Positions 11,501 through 22,053 of a stretch of DNA of 64,000 nucleotides are shown in pieces. Each line of letters opens with the position of its first letter. Within the stretch, counting starts at the first letter, position 1. The stretch covers positions 96,525,705 through 96,589,704 of the forward strand of contig NC_087062.1 of the NCBI RefSeq assembly GCF_963678635.1, given 5' to 3'. Source of the DNA: Symsagittifera roscoffensis (taxonomy: Eukaryota > Xenacoelomorpha > Acoela > Convolutidae). A program made the position numbers and the translations under genes. The notes under the pieces are model-generated. The model had not been told where the DNA came from. It searched no databases and saw only the letters and a list, made by a program, of their open reading frames with translations.

Positions 11501-14500
11501 CAAAAAGTCAATTCCGAAAAAATATATATTTTGAATCGCGTTTGAACCTATTTTTTGTACTTCCAACGAGACTCAAAGCGTGTTTTCAAAGCTTCCATCG
11601 CCGTTATACGCCTTATTAGTTACTTATATGCATGGTCATGTGTGTTGAAAGTTCAAAAACAGAATAACTAACCCGAACGTTAGAACAACGAAAGTTTTAC
11701 TTTTTATTAAATTCTGGTAACAGTTTTTTCAACAAGGTCACTGTTCGCCAGTGTTGTACTCGCTCAAGTTGTTTACGCTTATCGCTATCTGCGCTTTTTT
11801 AGCCTCCGCTTATCGCTTCGTCGCTTATGCTTAAAGCGCTTACGCGCGACTTCGCTTATTTGAAAAATTTATAACGTGGGCGTATTTTGAAATAAGCCAT
11901 GTGCCTTTGGTCATTCAGCAGCTGAATTTCAGCTCGAAGTAGTTGTAATAAAAAACAATGTTAAAGTGTCGCTTGCGCTTATATTTCGCTTGGCCTCCTA
12001 AGCGTCTACAACACAGGTGTTGGCGTCTGAAATTCATTGCCACCATTAAAAAAATTCTGGCCATGAATGTACTGTACGTAAGCATTTGATACGTTATCTG
12101 AGAACGTTTTCCCTGAGAACGTTTAAAGCGTAAAACTTCGTGCCTCTGTATAAATTGTTTTCAGTATTGCAATCAGGGTTCGAAATACTCTGAAATTTTT
12201 GTATCGCATAATTGCGAATCAAGGTTGCATATTGATTCGCAATCTCCAAATTTGTATCGCAACATTTTTGAGCCGTTGAATTTTACAGAAACATTTGCAG
12301 AAACAGTAATAAGCCATGGTGCTTTTTCTCGAACTGAACTGAAAATTCGGTGTCGATGACTGCTTTTGATTCGCAGAATTGCTAATCAAAATCAGAAAGT
12401 GATTCGCAAATCCCCGATATCGATTCGCAAATTGGGATGCGATACGGCTTAATTCGAACCCTGATTGCAATTGAAATGTTTATCGCAAAAAGTGTTGTTT
12501 GAGTTTTTCTCAAAATTTTCTGCGATACATATTCAAAAGCATTATATTACGAAAGCTTTGGCAAGTCTGGGAAAGGCCACAAATTTTGGTGGAGGGGTCG
12601 AATCCCAACTCCCTAAACCCCATGATAGAATACGATTTCAAGGGGAATTCAAATATGTTATTTAGTGTTTTAATGCTAAGATTTTTTTTAATGTGCAAAA
12701 AACATTCGTAGTCCTTTAGATGGTTAAAGAGGGGAGTTCGACCAGCAAAATTTAGATGTTTTTTTTGTGAGAAAAGCTGAGAAACCTTCCAGAAAAACAA
12801 AACAGTCGTAAGCACTAACCGCTTGGCAATCAATCACTACGGTACAGAATAATTCAAGAACAGAATGATACATACCCACATCGAAATGAGCATCGTCGTC
12901 GTCGTCACCGGCCTCATCCAGAACCCGCTGTTTATGCACCAAAATCTGCTCGAGCAGGGTCTTCGATGGTGAAAAGTTACACACCAATCCGAAGACTGCC
13001 GACCTCGGTTCTTTAGCCAAGTATGCCATGCATTTGTCCACCAGCAGATCTCGCACTTTTTGCATAATTTCAGCGTTCAACTTTTTTGTTCCCACCTCTT
13101 TCTCGATAAGTTGCAGGATATTGGCCTTGTCTTCTGGTTCTGAAGCCTCTGCGTTTTTGCTGTCTATTTCTGAGTATTTGCTGACAATGAAGTCGGTGTC
13201 AGTAATGTTTTCCGCCCACGACCCGTCTTCTTCAGCCGTGAAGACGACCTCGAATGGCTTCTTGTGAGTTATAGCAGTGTGAAACTCGTAGATGCACCAG
13301 ATTCTGGAGAGTGGTACCGGGTTGTCCCACGGAGACATGACCGCCACGAAATGGTCCGAGTCGCGAATCGGCTTGCCGAACACGTTTTTCAGGTAATCGG
13401 GGCTGACTGTGCCGCCATGCTGGGGGTGGACATAACAGTCGATGTAGAAATATTCGGAGGTTGATTTAGACTGAGAATATTTCAAGAGGGTTTTCAGAAA
13501 GCCGGACTAAAACACATGTTTCTTTTTGTTTTCTATCCAGTTGTTCCAAATATGAAAGATAAAACGACTTAATAGGCGCATAAGTTAACTGAACAATACT
13601 TTGCTCAGACGTATTCGAATTCTTCACCTATTAAGTAAATAGTGGTAACAAAATATTATTGAAAAACTGGATATTAAAGAAATGTTTGTTCATCATAGGC
13701 TGGCACTGGCTTAGTCGGTACATGTAACAGCGTAAAAACAACAAAATATAGAGTGGTCATATGAAACAGGGGCGGCTTTAGAACATATTCCGAGGGGTGT
13801 AAATTGTTCTAGGGGGTTCGAGTAGAGTACAGAATTTCGCGTATTGGGTCGGGTCGGGTTTAACCTTTATTGACCATGCTTTTTTAGCAGCAATAAAAGT
13901 CTAAATTACGCGTTCCTTATGGATGGCATCAGCCAAATTTAGCTTCTTTTGTTCTAAAAGTAAAGTTCGGGTCGGGTCGGGTTTGACAAACGACTGTCGG
14001 GTCGGGTTAGGGTGCGAAAACAGAGCCCAATGCACATCACTGCTTCACGGTTTTAATGCTAAAAGTAATCTAGTTTTCAAGCCATTCTAAAACGTCTAGT
14101 TATATAAACCAAAAGCCGCCCCTGTAAAAAAAAACGTTTTAATGATCGTTTTTAAACAAACACCGTTTGTTTGAAAAAAAAATTTATGTTTTTTTTCTTT
14201 TTTCAAAAACATGGTGATAAAATAATGTTTAGAAAAACTTTATTCAATTAAATTAAATCAATTGTATTGAAATCATAAAAAATCAGTTTTTCGGCTTTTT
14301 GCTCTCAGTTTTCCATACTTTACGCCCAACTTGGAGAAACGACCTTCCTAACCAGCCCTCGCAGCCACTGCTGAGACCGCTGTAATTGTTCTTATAATTA
14401 AATTAGATTCCCTGAGCTGTATAAAACACATTAAAAAACACTGTTTTGTATAGCACGCTTTTTATTCCATGTCAAAAAACGACACGTCAAAAAATGAACT

Positions 14501-17109
14501 CACGTGTTCGTATGTCCACGCGTGTGAAACAAAACATGTGGCTTCTGATACGAGAAGTTGGCCGGTCTCGTCCCGCTCTGAGGCATATAGGTCCACATAC
14601 GCACATCCCGTGGACGCAGTGGCAGGCTTCACGATTGTTTCACACACCTGAAGACAAATGATGATAACATAGTGAAAAGCAGAGCTGTTATATATTTTTT
14701 AGTTGTTAAGATTTTTGCTATCTTTTGGGAAAAAACATGTTTTCACGAGGAGTGGTAACCACTCAGTGGTTCAATACAAAGTTTGGAAAATAGAGCATCT
14801 TTGTTTTTCTCAAATCGTCATTAGGAGCGACAACTCGTGTGCGCTTGTCTTACAGGCGCCGATGTCATTCTTTTTCGAAGTGAAAAAAAAGTGTTTGTTG
14901 TATTTCAGCCCAGATATCGACTCAACAGCTAGGTTTTTTCCTTATAAGGATGGATCGCGTTTTTATGGATATACATGAATCCTTTAATGAATAAAAAATC
15001 TCGGACAAGTACATAATCCGTTCTTCTTCTTCGAGGTTCTTCGAAGAAACAATTAATAATATTGTAATTCGAGTGCTGGATCGTTCGCTGCCGGCTTTGC
15101 TCAACCAACTCGAAGTGAAGTCCCTACCTTCTTTAAATAATGGGGAAAGACCAAAAGAGGACATGACTAGGGGTACATAAATGGGATTTCTGAGTTTATA
15201 AAGCAAACATTGAAAAAGTAAAAAAATGAAAATTTTTATTTTCCTTCACGGAAAATCTGTACTATAGATTTACTCCTAGCAAACGGTCATATTCAACAAT
15301 TTCAATTAATTAACTGATCTGAATATAATTGTTTTTTAAAATCGGAAAAAATACAACTTAGATCTCGACAACATTTGTTTCAAAACCAATAATTAAAAAA
15401 CGTCATTTCCGATAGTTGGAAATAGTTAATTTTCCGATATCGGAAATATTATTTGGTAAAAACCTATAGATATATGTGCTGAACAACAAAGACAGTTGCC
15501 ATTAGGAAGAACACAAAAATTGGTTCCCAGCGGGACAGGAACTGCCGACTTGAGCTAGCGGAAGTAACCGATTCGGAAAAAAACTAAGATATCATTCCGT
15601 ATATCTTCAAGATATCGGAATTAACAATATGTTAAACATATTTCAACCTTTTTTGACAGTATTCTTAAAATATAGCTGATAAAAGTAAAGTAAACTGCGG
15701 CAGTAAAATCAGTTTCATCCACTAACAGTGAATATGATATCTACTATATATAGCAAAACATTACTGATAGTATTTCAGATCGCCGAACATGCTAAAAGAC
15801 CTTTTCCTAACTAATTGCATTTAATGAATCATTCTGGCAAAGTTTTGTAATTCCCCTTTTCCCCTACATGCAGTGATGACCAAATAAATAAATTTTATTG
15901 GAATAATCGCGATTTATTGGATGGTTATATTTCATTTATTGTTTCATTCGCAATTTATTGCATATTCGGCTTGATTTCGATGATTTTGTTCTGAAGAAAA
16001 AAATTATTGGAAAAATGCAATAAATTATTCATTCGGAAGAAATCAAACTTTCGTTGAAATTTTTCACATTTCGTATGGTGAGGCTTTTTTTTAGCTTATC
16101 AACCACCATATTTTTCATTATTTTTGCGAGAAACATACTTTCTGCAAAGCTTTAGGTTTGATTAGTTTGATGCAACCTATAAGAAAGCAGTAACACTTGA
16201 GATTTTTCACCCTTCAAACAAAAATCCAATAAAAACTAACTCATTTTTATTGTAAAGATTTATTGCAATCGCGATTTAAATCGCGCTAAAATCTGTATTT
16301 ATTTATTGGTTTACTTATTGCATCCAATAAATTTCCAATAAATTTTTTTTGTCATCACTGCCTACATGTAATTGATTGCCGCTTTCTGACAAAACGTCTT
16401 TCCACTACATTTGATATTTGATGTGCCTCGATCAGCACGCAGCTGAAATCTTATTACTTTGATTTCACCGACAAGAAATTGCAAAATACGCTTACCTGAA
16501 GATCAATTGGGTTTGGAAAAAGTGAGCAAGGGGGTTAGCCGTTGGGCTTTTAGCTCAGCCGTTATTTCACAAATTAGATAGTCTTAATCACCAATTTAGC
16601 CCAATATCACGATAAAAATGTAATTGTATGAGAAAGTTTTGACCAAAGGTTTTACTTTTTGAGAATATATTCTTTCTATATATAGAAACCGTTTTCTTGA
16701 AAGACTCTTGAATGCCATAATATCGGATACTATTTCAATCAAAGGAATTTTCAAAGAAAATCAGAACTGGGATTTTTCTATTTAAAAAGGCAAATAATGA
16801 CTTACATTATAATTGCAATAAACTATTGCACATTAAAATATATTGCAATGTAATTATTGCTGGTATTTTTTATTGCAATGTTTTGTCAATTGACTAATGC
16901 AAGGCCCTGATGTGAAATGCATAGTTTCCAAGTTGAAAAAAACCTGAAGATCGTACCTGATAAAGGTTCCATTGTTTTGTTTCGAGGTCATTTTCGTGAA
17001 GAAGTTTTTTGATGAGTGGAACAGAAAGTCCGAGGGACTTCGGGGGAGCTGAAGTGTTCACAGCCGGGGACACAAATTTCGTTTCTCGAGGAATGCGTGT
17101 TTGATTCAT
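8580..17109 (-). CDS. TIR-like domain plus TPR protein, four exons
   Basis: Predicted exons on the minus strand are 17109-16957, 14647-14504, 13506-12876 and 9550-8580, giving 632 residues. Donors are CAG/GTACGA, CAC/GTGAGT and G/GTATGT; acceptors are TCTTCAG, GTTTTAG and GCTTCAG. Phases are 0, 0 and 1 and all fit. Residues 52-180 resemble the TIR-like domain found in many protist and invertebrate multidomain proteins: CFVSHAWTYEH at about 90-99, YFYIDCYVHPQH, then MSPWDNPVPLSRIWCIYEF with W169, C170 and E173. This placement recalls the S-x-WC-x-x-E region of TIR domains, where a Glu can act as NADase catalyst. An acidic run (DDDDD) ends exon 3. Residues 320-600 are about seven kinesin-light-chain-like TPRs, with the signature LGERHP-VA-SYNNMA and MGNHKEALRLY. 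By analogy it could be an immune or signalling adaptor; substrate and partner are unknown. Start chosen because ATG 17109 opens an in-phase exon ending at a good donor. Confidence 0.75.
8770..9470 (-). repeat. 126-bp tandem repeats encoding the TPRs
   Basis: Each 42-residue TPR is encoded by a 126-bp unit, and the units are very similar at DNA level. Units alternate: first and third carry ANTHRD, second and fourth carry AISHDD. The homogenised unit is therefore a 252-bp pair rather than a single TPR. The flanking TPRs are more diverged. Antisense open frames here are shadows of the repeat. Confidence 0.85.
11749..12016. mobile_element. hAT-like MITE, TIR near CAGTGTTGTA
   Basis: Ends CAGTGTTGTA and TACAACACAG enclose 268 bp rich in CGCTTA and GCGCTT motifs. 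The flanking octamers CTGTTCGC and GTGTTGGC match at 6 of 8 positions, consistent with a decayed 8-bp target duplication. It lies in the third intron of the TIR-like/TPR gene. Confidence 0.55.
12174..12463. mobile_element. hAT-type MITE, TIR CAGGGTTCGAA
   Basis: Terminal inverted repeats CAGGGTTCGAA / TTCGAACCCTG bound 290 bp with an exact 8-bp target duplication ATTGCAAT (12166-12173 and 12464-12471). It has internal GATTCGCAA-type subrepeats and no coding capacity. It lies in the third intron of the TIR-like/TPR gene. Confidence 0.92.
13767..14124. mobile_element. hAT-like MITE, TIR CAGGGGCGGCTTT
   Basis: CAGGGGCGGCTTT at the left and AAAGCCGCCCCTG at the right bound 358 bp. CAGGGGCGG ends are typical of hAT families. 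The flanking octamers do not match well, so the duplication has decayed or the ends are off by a few bases. The interior carries GGGTC tandem units. It lies in the second intron of the TIR-like/TPR gene. Confidence 0.65.
15710..16850 (+). repeat. Dispersed repeat also found at the palindrome ends
   Basis: The sequence from CAGTTTCATCCACTAACAG through GAACATGCTAAAA, GAATCATTCTGGCAAAG and the TTGCAATA-rich end recurs, diverged, at 21332-24000 and in reverse at 51500-54053. This copy lacks the retropepsin insert but has a hAT MITE inserted at 15871. It lies in the first intron of the TIR-like/TPR gene, on the opposite strand. Confidence 0.7.
15871..16360. mobile_element. hAT-type MITE, TIR CAGTGATGAC
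   Basis: CAGTGATGAC / GTCATCACTG ends bound 490 bp with an exact 8-bp target duplication CCTACATG (15863-15870 and 16361-16368). Subterminal TTTATTGGA-type repeats lie at both ends. No transposase. It is nested inside the dispersed repeat at 15710-16850, so it is younger than that copy. Confidence 0.93.
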
Positions 17110-17200
17110 TTGAAATTCGGCAAATAAATGCTTTCGGCAGCTCAGACACTATTAAGTACATTCGTCAGAAACAAAAACCAATCTTGCATTGAGCTGAGCG

Positions 17201-17208
17201 TTTATATA
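17201..17208 (-). promoter_or_regulatory. Candidate TATA box of the TIR-like/TPR gene
   Basis: On the minus strand TATATAAA lies about 95 bases before the chosen ATG. A start of transcription some 30 bases downstream would leave a 5' leader of about 65 bases. This is by position and motif only. Confidence 0.4.
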
Positions 17209-17565
17209 CGCAAGCGTTTATTTGTTCACAATCAAAGTTGGCTTCGGTGAAACTGTATATAGTTAGTTTCGGCCAATCAAATTCGCTGCCAACATCACGT
17301 AAAGCACAGTACTTATGTAATTGTGCGTATATACATGTAGAGAAACGTACCACTGCGTACGACTCACGTTTTCGCACAGATAAATGTAAGTAGGGACGAC
17401 CATTTATGCATATAAAACCCGTACCGAACTTTTTGGCCATAATCATATCTGATCATTGTAAAATCATGCAAAATTCATGTCTGTAACAGATATGCAGCAT
17501 GTCTATATTCGGCATGCACATACCTGCATCAGACCTGCATCAGGTGTGCTAACTGAAGATATGCT

Positions 17566-17733
17566 CACACCTGCAGCATGCATGATCATGCCTGAACTGA
17601 ACATGCTCACACCTGCAGGATGCATGATCATACCTGAACTAAACATGCTCACACCTGCAGGATACATGATCATACCTGAACTAAACATGCTCACACCTGC
17701 AGGATACATGACCATGCCTGAACCGAATATGCT
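17566..17733. repeat. 42-bp minisatellite, four copies
   Basis: Four units start at 17566, 17608, 17650 and 17692, each beginning CACACCTGCAG and containing CATGATCATACCTGAA. Because 42 is divisible by three and the unit lacks stops, it is open on both strands; I do not consider it a gene. Looser relatives of the unit occur at 18470-18640. It lies upstream of the TIR-like/TPR gene start. Confidence 0.9.
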
Positions 17734-19120
17734 CAAATCGTTATCTTCAGTATTATAAGATAATTAAAGAAATGGTTGAATTGTAACAACATCATAAACT
17801 CAGCTTGATAATGTGACACTTTAATTCAAATTTTAAGTTTTTTTTTCAGATTTTTTTGACATTGGTGAAGTTTTTTGTTGAAAATTTACTGTAGCGGTTA
17901 GATGCATCTTTCTTTAATTGCCAGCAGGGAGTCGTTGGTAGCGGGGCGTGTGGATACTTTTCTCTGTTTCCTGTCAACATAAGCTAATTGTTAGTCAAAA
18001 ATTCATCACTTTAAATAAATGCTTAACAAATAAAACTAGACAAAAATCATGCGTTAAAAAGTAGTCGCATATTTGTTGTTAATTTATTCAATGAGATTAG
18101 TAGTATCAACCAATCAAATCTTTTTAATTTATTCGCAATTATTGCGGCTACTGGTTCGCGAAAATTGAAGGGTTATTGGCCAAAAAATTTTGTGACGAAT
18201 TGCTTCAATTCAAACCGGGGATTCTTAGTTTTTTCGACTATCCCTCCCGTTGACCCCCTGAAACTAACCTGAAGTCCTCTTTTTTGGGATGTAGATGCGA
18301 CATAATTTTCTTCATTTGAAGATATTTGACTCGAGGAGGTAAATTTGGATAAGCTCATTTCAAACAAAATCTGAAAAAGTGAAATTTTTAACAAGAAAGA
18401 CCAATTAGTCAAGATAAGAAGTAATGTATAAATAAATATGAATTTGTCAAGTTTTCAGTCAGTCGTTATCATGTCTGCGACAGGCATGAACATGTTTCAC
18501 TCAGGTCTGATCATGTAAGATCCAGGTATGACCACGTCTGTAGAAAAATACGCATGCTCACTTGTGAACAGCCCTGCATAATGGGGGAACAGTCCTGAGA
18601 ATATTCTCTCCCCTGCTAAATGGATGATCAGCCGTGAAATGGCACAAAAAGTTCAGTACGGGAAGCTACCTGTTTATGTGCGTACGTATACAAATGAAAA
18701 TAAATGAAACTTTTGCTTAATTTTCATTGATTTCTAGCAAAATTCCTCCGTTTCATTACACTTTTGGAGCTCATGGTCACAAAAAGAAGCCATTCTCAGT
18801 GAATGAGCCTTTATTGCGCTAAAGAACTATGTTTGCTGTCTCATAAAACTTTCAATTTTACATGGTGGAACAAGTGGTTGCGGGTAGAATCAACTTTATT
18901 CAGAATTAATCGTTTTTGGTGCAGAATACTGGAGTTTTTTGCAGAGTTTTTGAAAAAAATGGGGGATTTATGCAACTTGCGTACGTTTTTGCGCATAGCG
19001 CAGAAAAGATGGTATTTATGCAACTTGCATGCATTGTCGTCCCTACAGATAAGAGAAAGAATGATAGTAATTTACAAGCTAGACGTTAAAAACATCGTTG
19101 AAGCACTCTTTAAGCTTAAT
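17734..19120. other. Noncoding stretch
   Basis: No gene recognised. It contains decayed relatives of the 42-bp unit (18470-18640) and otherwise AT-rich unique sequence. The 124-codon frame at 18803-19177 shows no motif, and its end overlaps the start of a transposon. Confidence 0.4.
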
Positions 19121-19599
19121 CAGGGGTTCCTAATATGGTATGGCAATATTATGGTCCTAGAAAATTTTCAAAAATAAATAAAGCCATATATATTTTTGAA
19201 AAAATAAATAAAGGCCATAATTTTCATAATGGAAAAAAATTTCATGAACAATTGGTTCAAATTCATGACGAGAAAACAAACTTTTCTGACATATAGTAAA
19301 AAGTATTTTCTTAGTCCACTGTTTGTTCTATGACCTTCTTGACAGTGTGAACTCCCCAGAACTGCTTGTTGATCATTAGAAACATGTCTTGCTCAAATGT
19401 CTTGCTAGTTGTCAAAGTCTGGTCTCTCGGTGAGCCCGATTTCATTCAATTTTTTCCGATTTTCCCTCTCCGAAATATGGTTCAAATAATAGCAAAAAAA
19501 TAAAAAAAAATAATGGTGTTTTTAATTTCTTAAAAATACGTTATTTCCATATATGGTATGGCCATATATTTCCATACAATTATTTATTAGGAACCCCTG
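19121..19599. mobile_element. hAT-type MITE, TIR CAGGGGTTCCTAAT
   Basis: CAGGGGTTCCTAAT / ATTAGGAACCCCTG-type ends bound 479 bp with an exact 8-bp target duplication AGCTTAAT (19113-19120 and 19600-19607). Subterminal GGTATGGC / GCCATAT blocks are inverted too. No coding capacity. Confidence 0.92.
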
Positions 19600-19709
19600 A
19601 GCTTAATTCCTTTAGGCCTATTAATTAATATATTAATGGGTATACCCAATGGATTCAATATATTAACTGTATATATATACAGCAGAGAGTGGATTATCCA
19701 CCGTGGATA

Positions 19710-20648
19710 TCCCGGGTTGACCAAAACTTCTTATCATACAATTTCCATATATGAGAAACTTCTTGTCATACAAATTCATACAATTCCATAAGTACAGAAA
19801 ATTGTATGAAAACTCTATGATAAGCATTTTTCCATATATGAAAATTGTATGATAGGTGTTTTCCCATAAACCAAAAATTTTGATTTTTTCTTTCTAAATT
19901 TAGTTTCTGAAAAATTTGCGGTTGTAGTTGCAACCAAACACAAGTGACAAAGACCTTGGTTACTCAAAACACCAAAGGTTGGACGGTCTTGCATATACAA
20001 TGCATAGAAAACGACCTGAATTTGGCTGTCTTTCACAATTGATATAACAAAAGTAACAAACTTATATTTTTTGGCAAAATTTTTTAATGATGATTATATT
20101 GAATTTTTGAATTTTCAAATTATCAGACATTGACCAAGGCGAACATTAACACACCATACAAAAGAAAGAGGAATTTTCAGCGTTTTTGAAAAAAAAATAA
20201 GTGAAAAGAAAATAAAAGCCAATTTTATCGTATCCAGGACTACGTTATGCACACAAAATATTAACTTTTGCATGCAGAAATTTTTTTTCGAAAAATGTTT
20301 GTTTGCGTACGAAAACCCATTTGCGGTTGAAAAAAAAAACAAAAAAATTTTTGGGCCAAATTTTCAAAATTACTTAAAAAAGTTTTTGCGTCGCCATCAA
20401 AAAAATGCCAGTCATACAATTTCCATATATGGGAATTGTATGATAAGCATTGTTTTCAAAAAAGGCAAACCTCAGTTTTTTATCACCAGATTGTTTTATT
20501 AGAATCAAATAGCCACAGAAATGAGTTTATACCAGTTTTCAACAATTTTTAGAAATTGTATGAAAATTGTATGACAAGCATTTTCCCACACACTTGATGT
20601 ATGGAATTGTATGATAAGCATTTTCGGTGTATGGAGGTCAACCCGGGA
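19710..20648. mobile_element. TA-flanked MITE, TIR TCCCGGGTTGACC
   Basis: TCCCGGGTTGACC at the left and GGTCAACCCGGGA at the right bound 939 bp, with TA on each side (19708-19709 and 20649-20650), as expected for Tc1/mariner-type insertion. The inside repeats ATCATACAATT and its complement many times, including a near-perfect palindrome centred on CCATATATGG near 20430. No transposase frame. Confidence 0.7.
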
Positions 20649-20650
20649 TA

Positions 20651-21331
20651 ATAACCTCAAAATATTACACAAACAGTGTGGCACCGAGGTACCCCTGTTT
20701 GTATGCTATTTATATTGGTTTATATATGTCATCATTTACACATTGTCATTCTTTATCATGTCCCCATCTTGCATTATCAATTATGTAGTGTCACCCATAC
20801 AATGTCACCCCACTTACATTCCTTCATCCATGCAATGTATGATGTCATACATTGTCTTTCATCGCATTCGCCTTTATGATACTTCTAGTAGTGGTGCCTT
20901 ACTCTAGCGCGCTTGCGTGCTAGAGCTCACATTCATTTCACATTAATTATATACCAGCCATGGCTAAATCTGGCGATGTGAAGCCGAAAGCTCAGACCGT
21001 AGTTTTTTCTCAAGACAGTGTTTACGCGGTGAGAGTGTAATCTTAAGTCTTGTGTTGCTAAAGCATTGACACTCAGAATTACTGAGTCTTCGACAGTTTG
21101 ATACAAAGTACATCGTCATTTGTACATTCACGAGTACGTGTCACTCGCCAGGTTAGCATTACTAGCGCTCTCATTTCATTCAATTTCTCTGATTCACTCT
21201 TGATGTTTTTTATACGATTTACAAAGAAACGAGATTCCATGTCTTGCTAGTTTTCCTTTGTGGGAGGTTTTAGGAAAATAGGGTAAGGTCAAAACGGCAT
21301 GTACTATTAACATTAATTTCCTTTAATTTTT
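20651..21331. other. Noncoding stretch left of the inverted repeat
   Basis: No gene recognised. It contains short CATTGT / CAATGT-rich sequence at 20740-20870 and a short palindromic CTAGCGCGCTTGCGTGCTAG near 20905. Confidence 0.4.
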
Positions 21332-21750
21332 CAGTGAATATGATATCTACTAAATAGAGCAAAACCTTCCTGATGCCCGAGTTTTATGGTGACTTTTCAG
21401 ATGGCCGAACATGCTAAAATACCTTTTTTAACTGATTGCATATTATGAATCATTCTGGCAAAGTTTTGAAATCCCCCTTTTCCTCAAATTGATTGCCGCT
21501 TTCTGACAAAACGTCTTTCCACTACATTTGATATTTGATGCGCCTCGATCAGCACGCAGCTGAATTATTACTTGAATTTAACCGACAAGGTATTGCAAAA
21601 TAATTTTTACGTGAAGATGGAAAATTGATTTTGGAAGAAGTGAGCTATAAATAATTGGGTCAAAATAAATGTAAATTGTGATATGAAGTTTTTTTTTACT
21701 GAAACCGTTGTTTTTTATTTGCTCTCAAAACAAACTAGAAACATGAAAGG

Positions 21751-21889
21751 CAATAGTGAATTTGCAATAGTGAATTTGCAATAGTGAATTTGCAATAGTG
21801 AATTTGCAATAGTGAATTTGCAATAGTGAATTTGCAATAGTGAATTTGCAATAGTGAATTTGCAATAGTGAATTTGCAATAGTGAATTG
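21751..21889. repeat. 14-bp minisatellite, about ten copies
   Basis: Tandem copies of CAATAGTGAATTTG. The corresponding place in the right arm (near 53620) has only a fragment of one unit, so the array expanded in one arm or collapsed in the other. Confidence 0.92.
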
Positions 21890-22053
21890 GCTTTGCAATA
21901 TATTTATTGCAATGAAAAACTATTAAAAACTGATTGCAATATATTGCAGTACTATTGAAGGTGAAAATTACAAAAAATGTAGTAGTTGTTTCACAATTTA
22001 GATAGGGTTTATCACCAATTTATCCTAGTATTATCCGGCACAATATTGACCGA

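Noticed and set aside
13840-13996. GGGTC tandem repeats as a separate satellite
   Set aside because: They lie inside the element bounded by CAGGGGCGGC ends and are part of it.
17477-17758. Repeat protein with a 14-residue period, or a CRISPR-like array
   Set aside because: A 42-bp head-to-tail minisatellite without spacers, open on both strands by its length; the organism is an animal.
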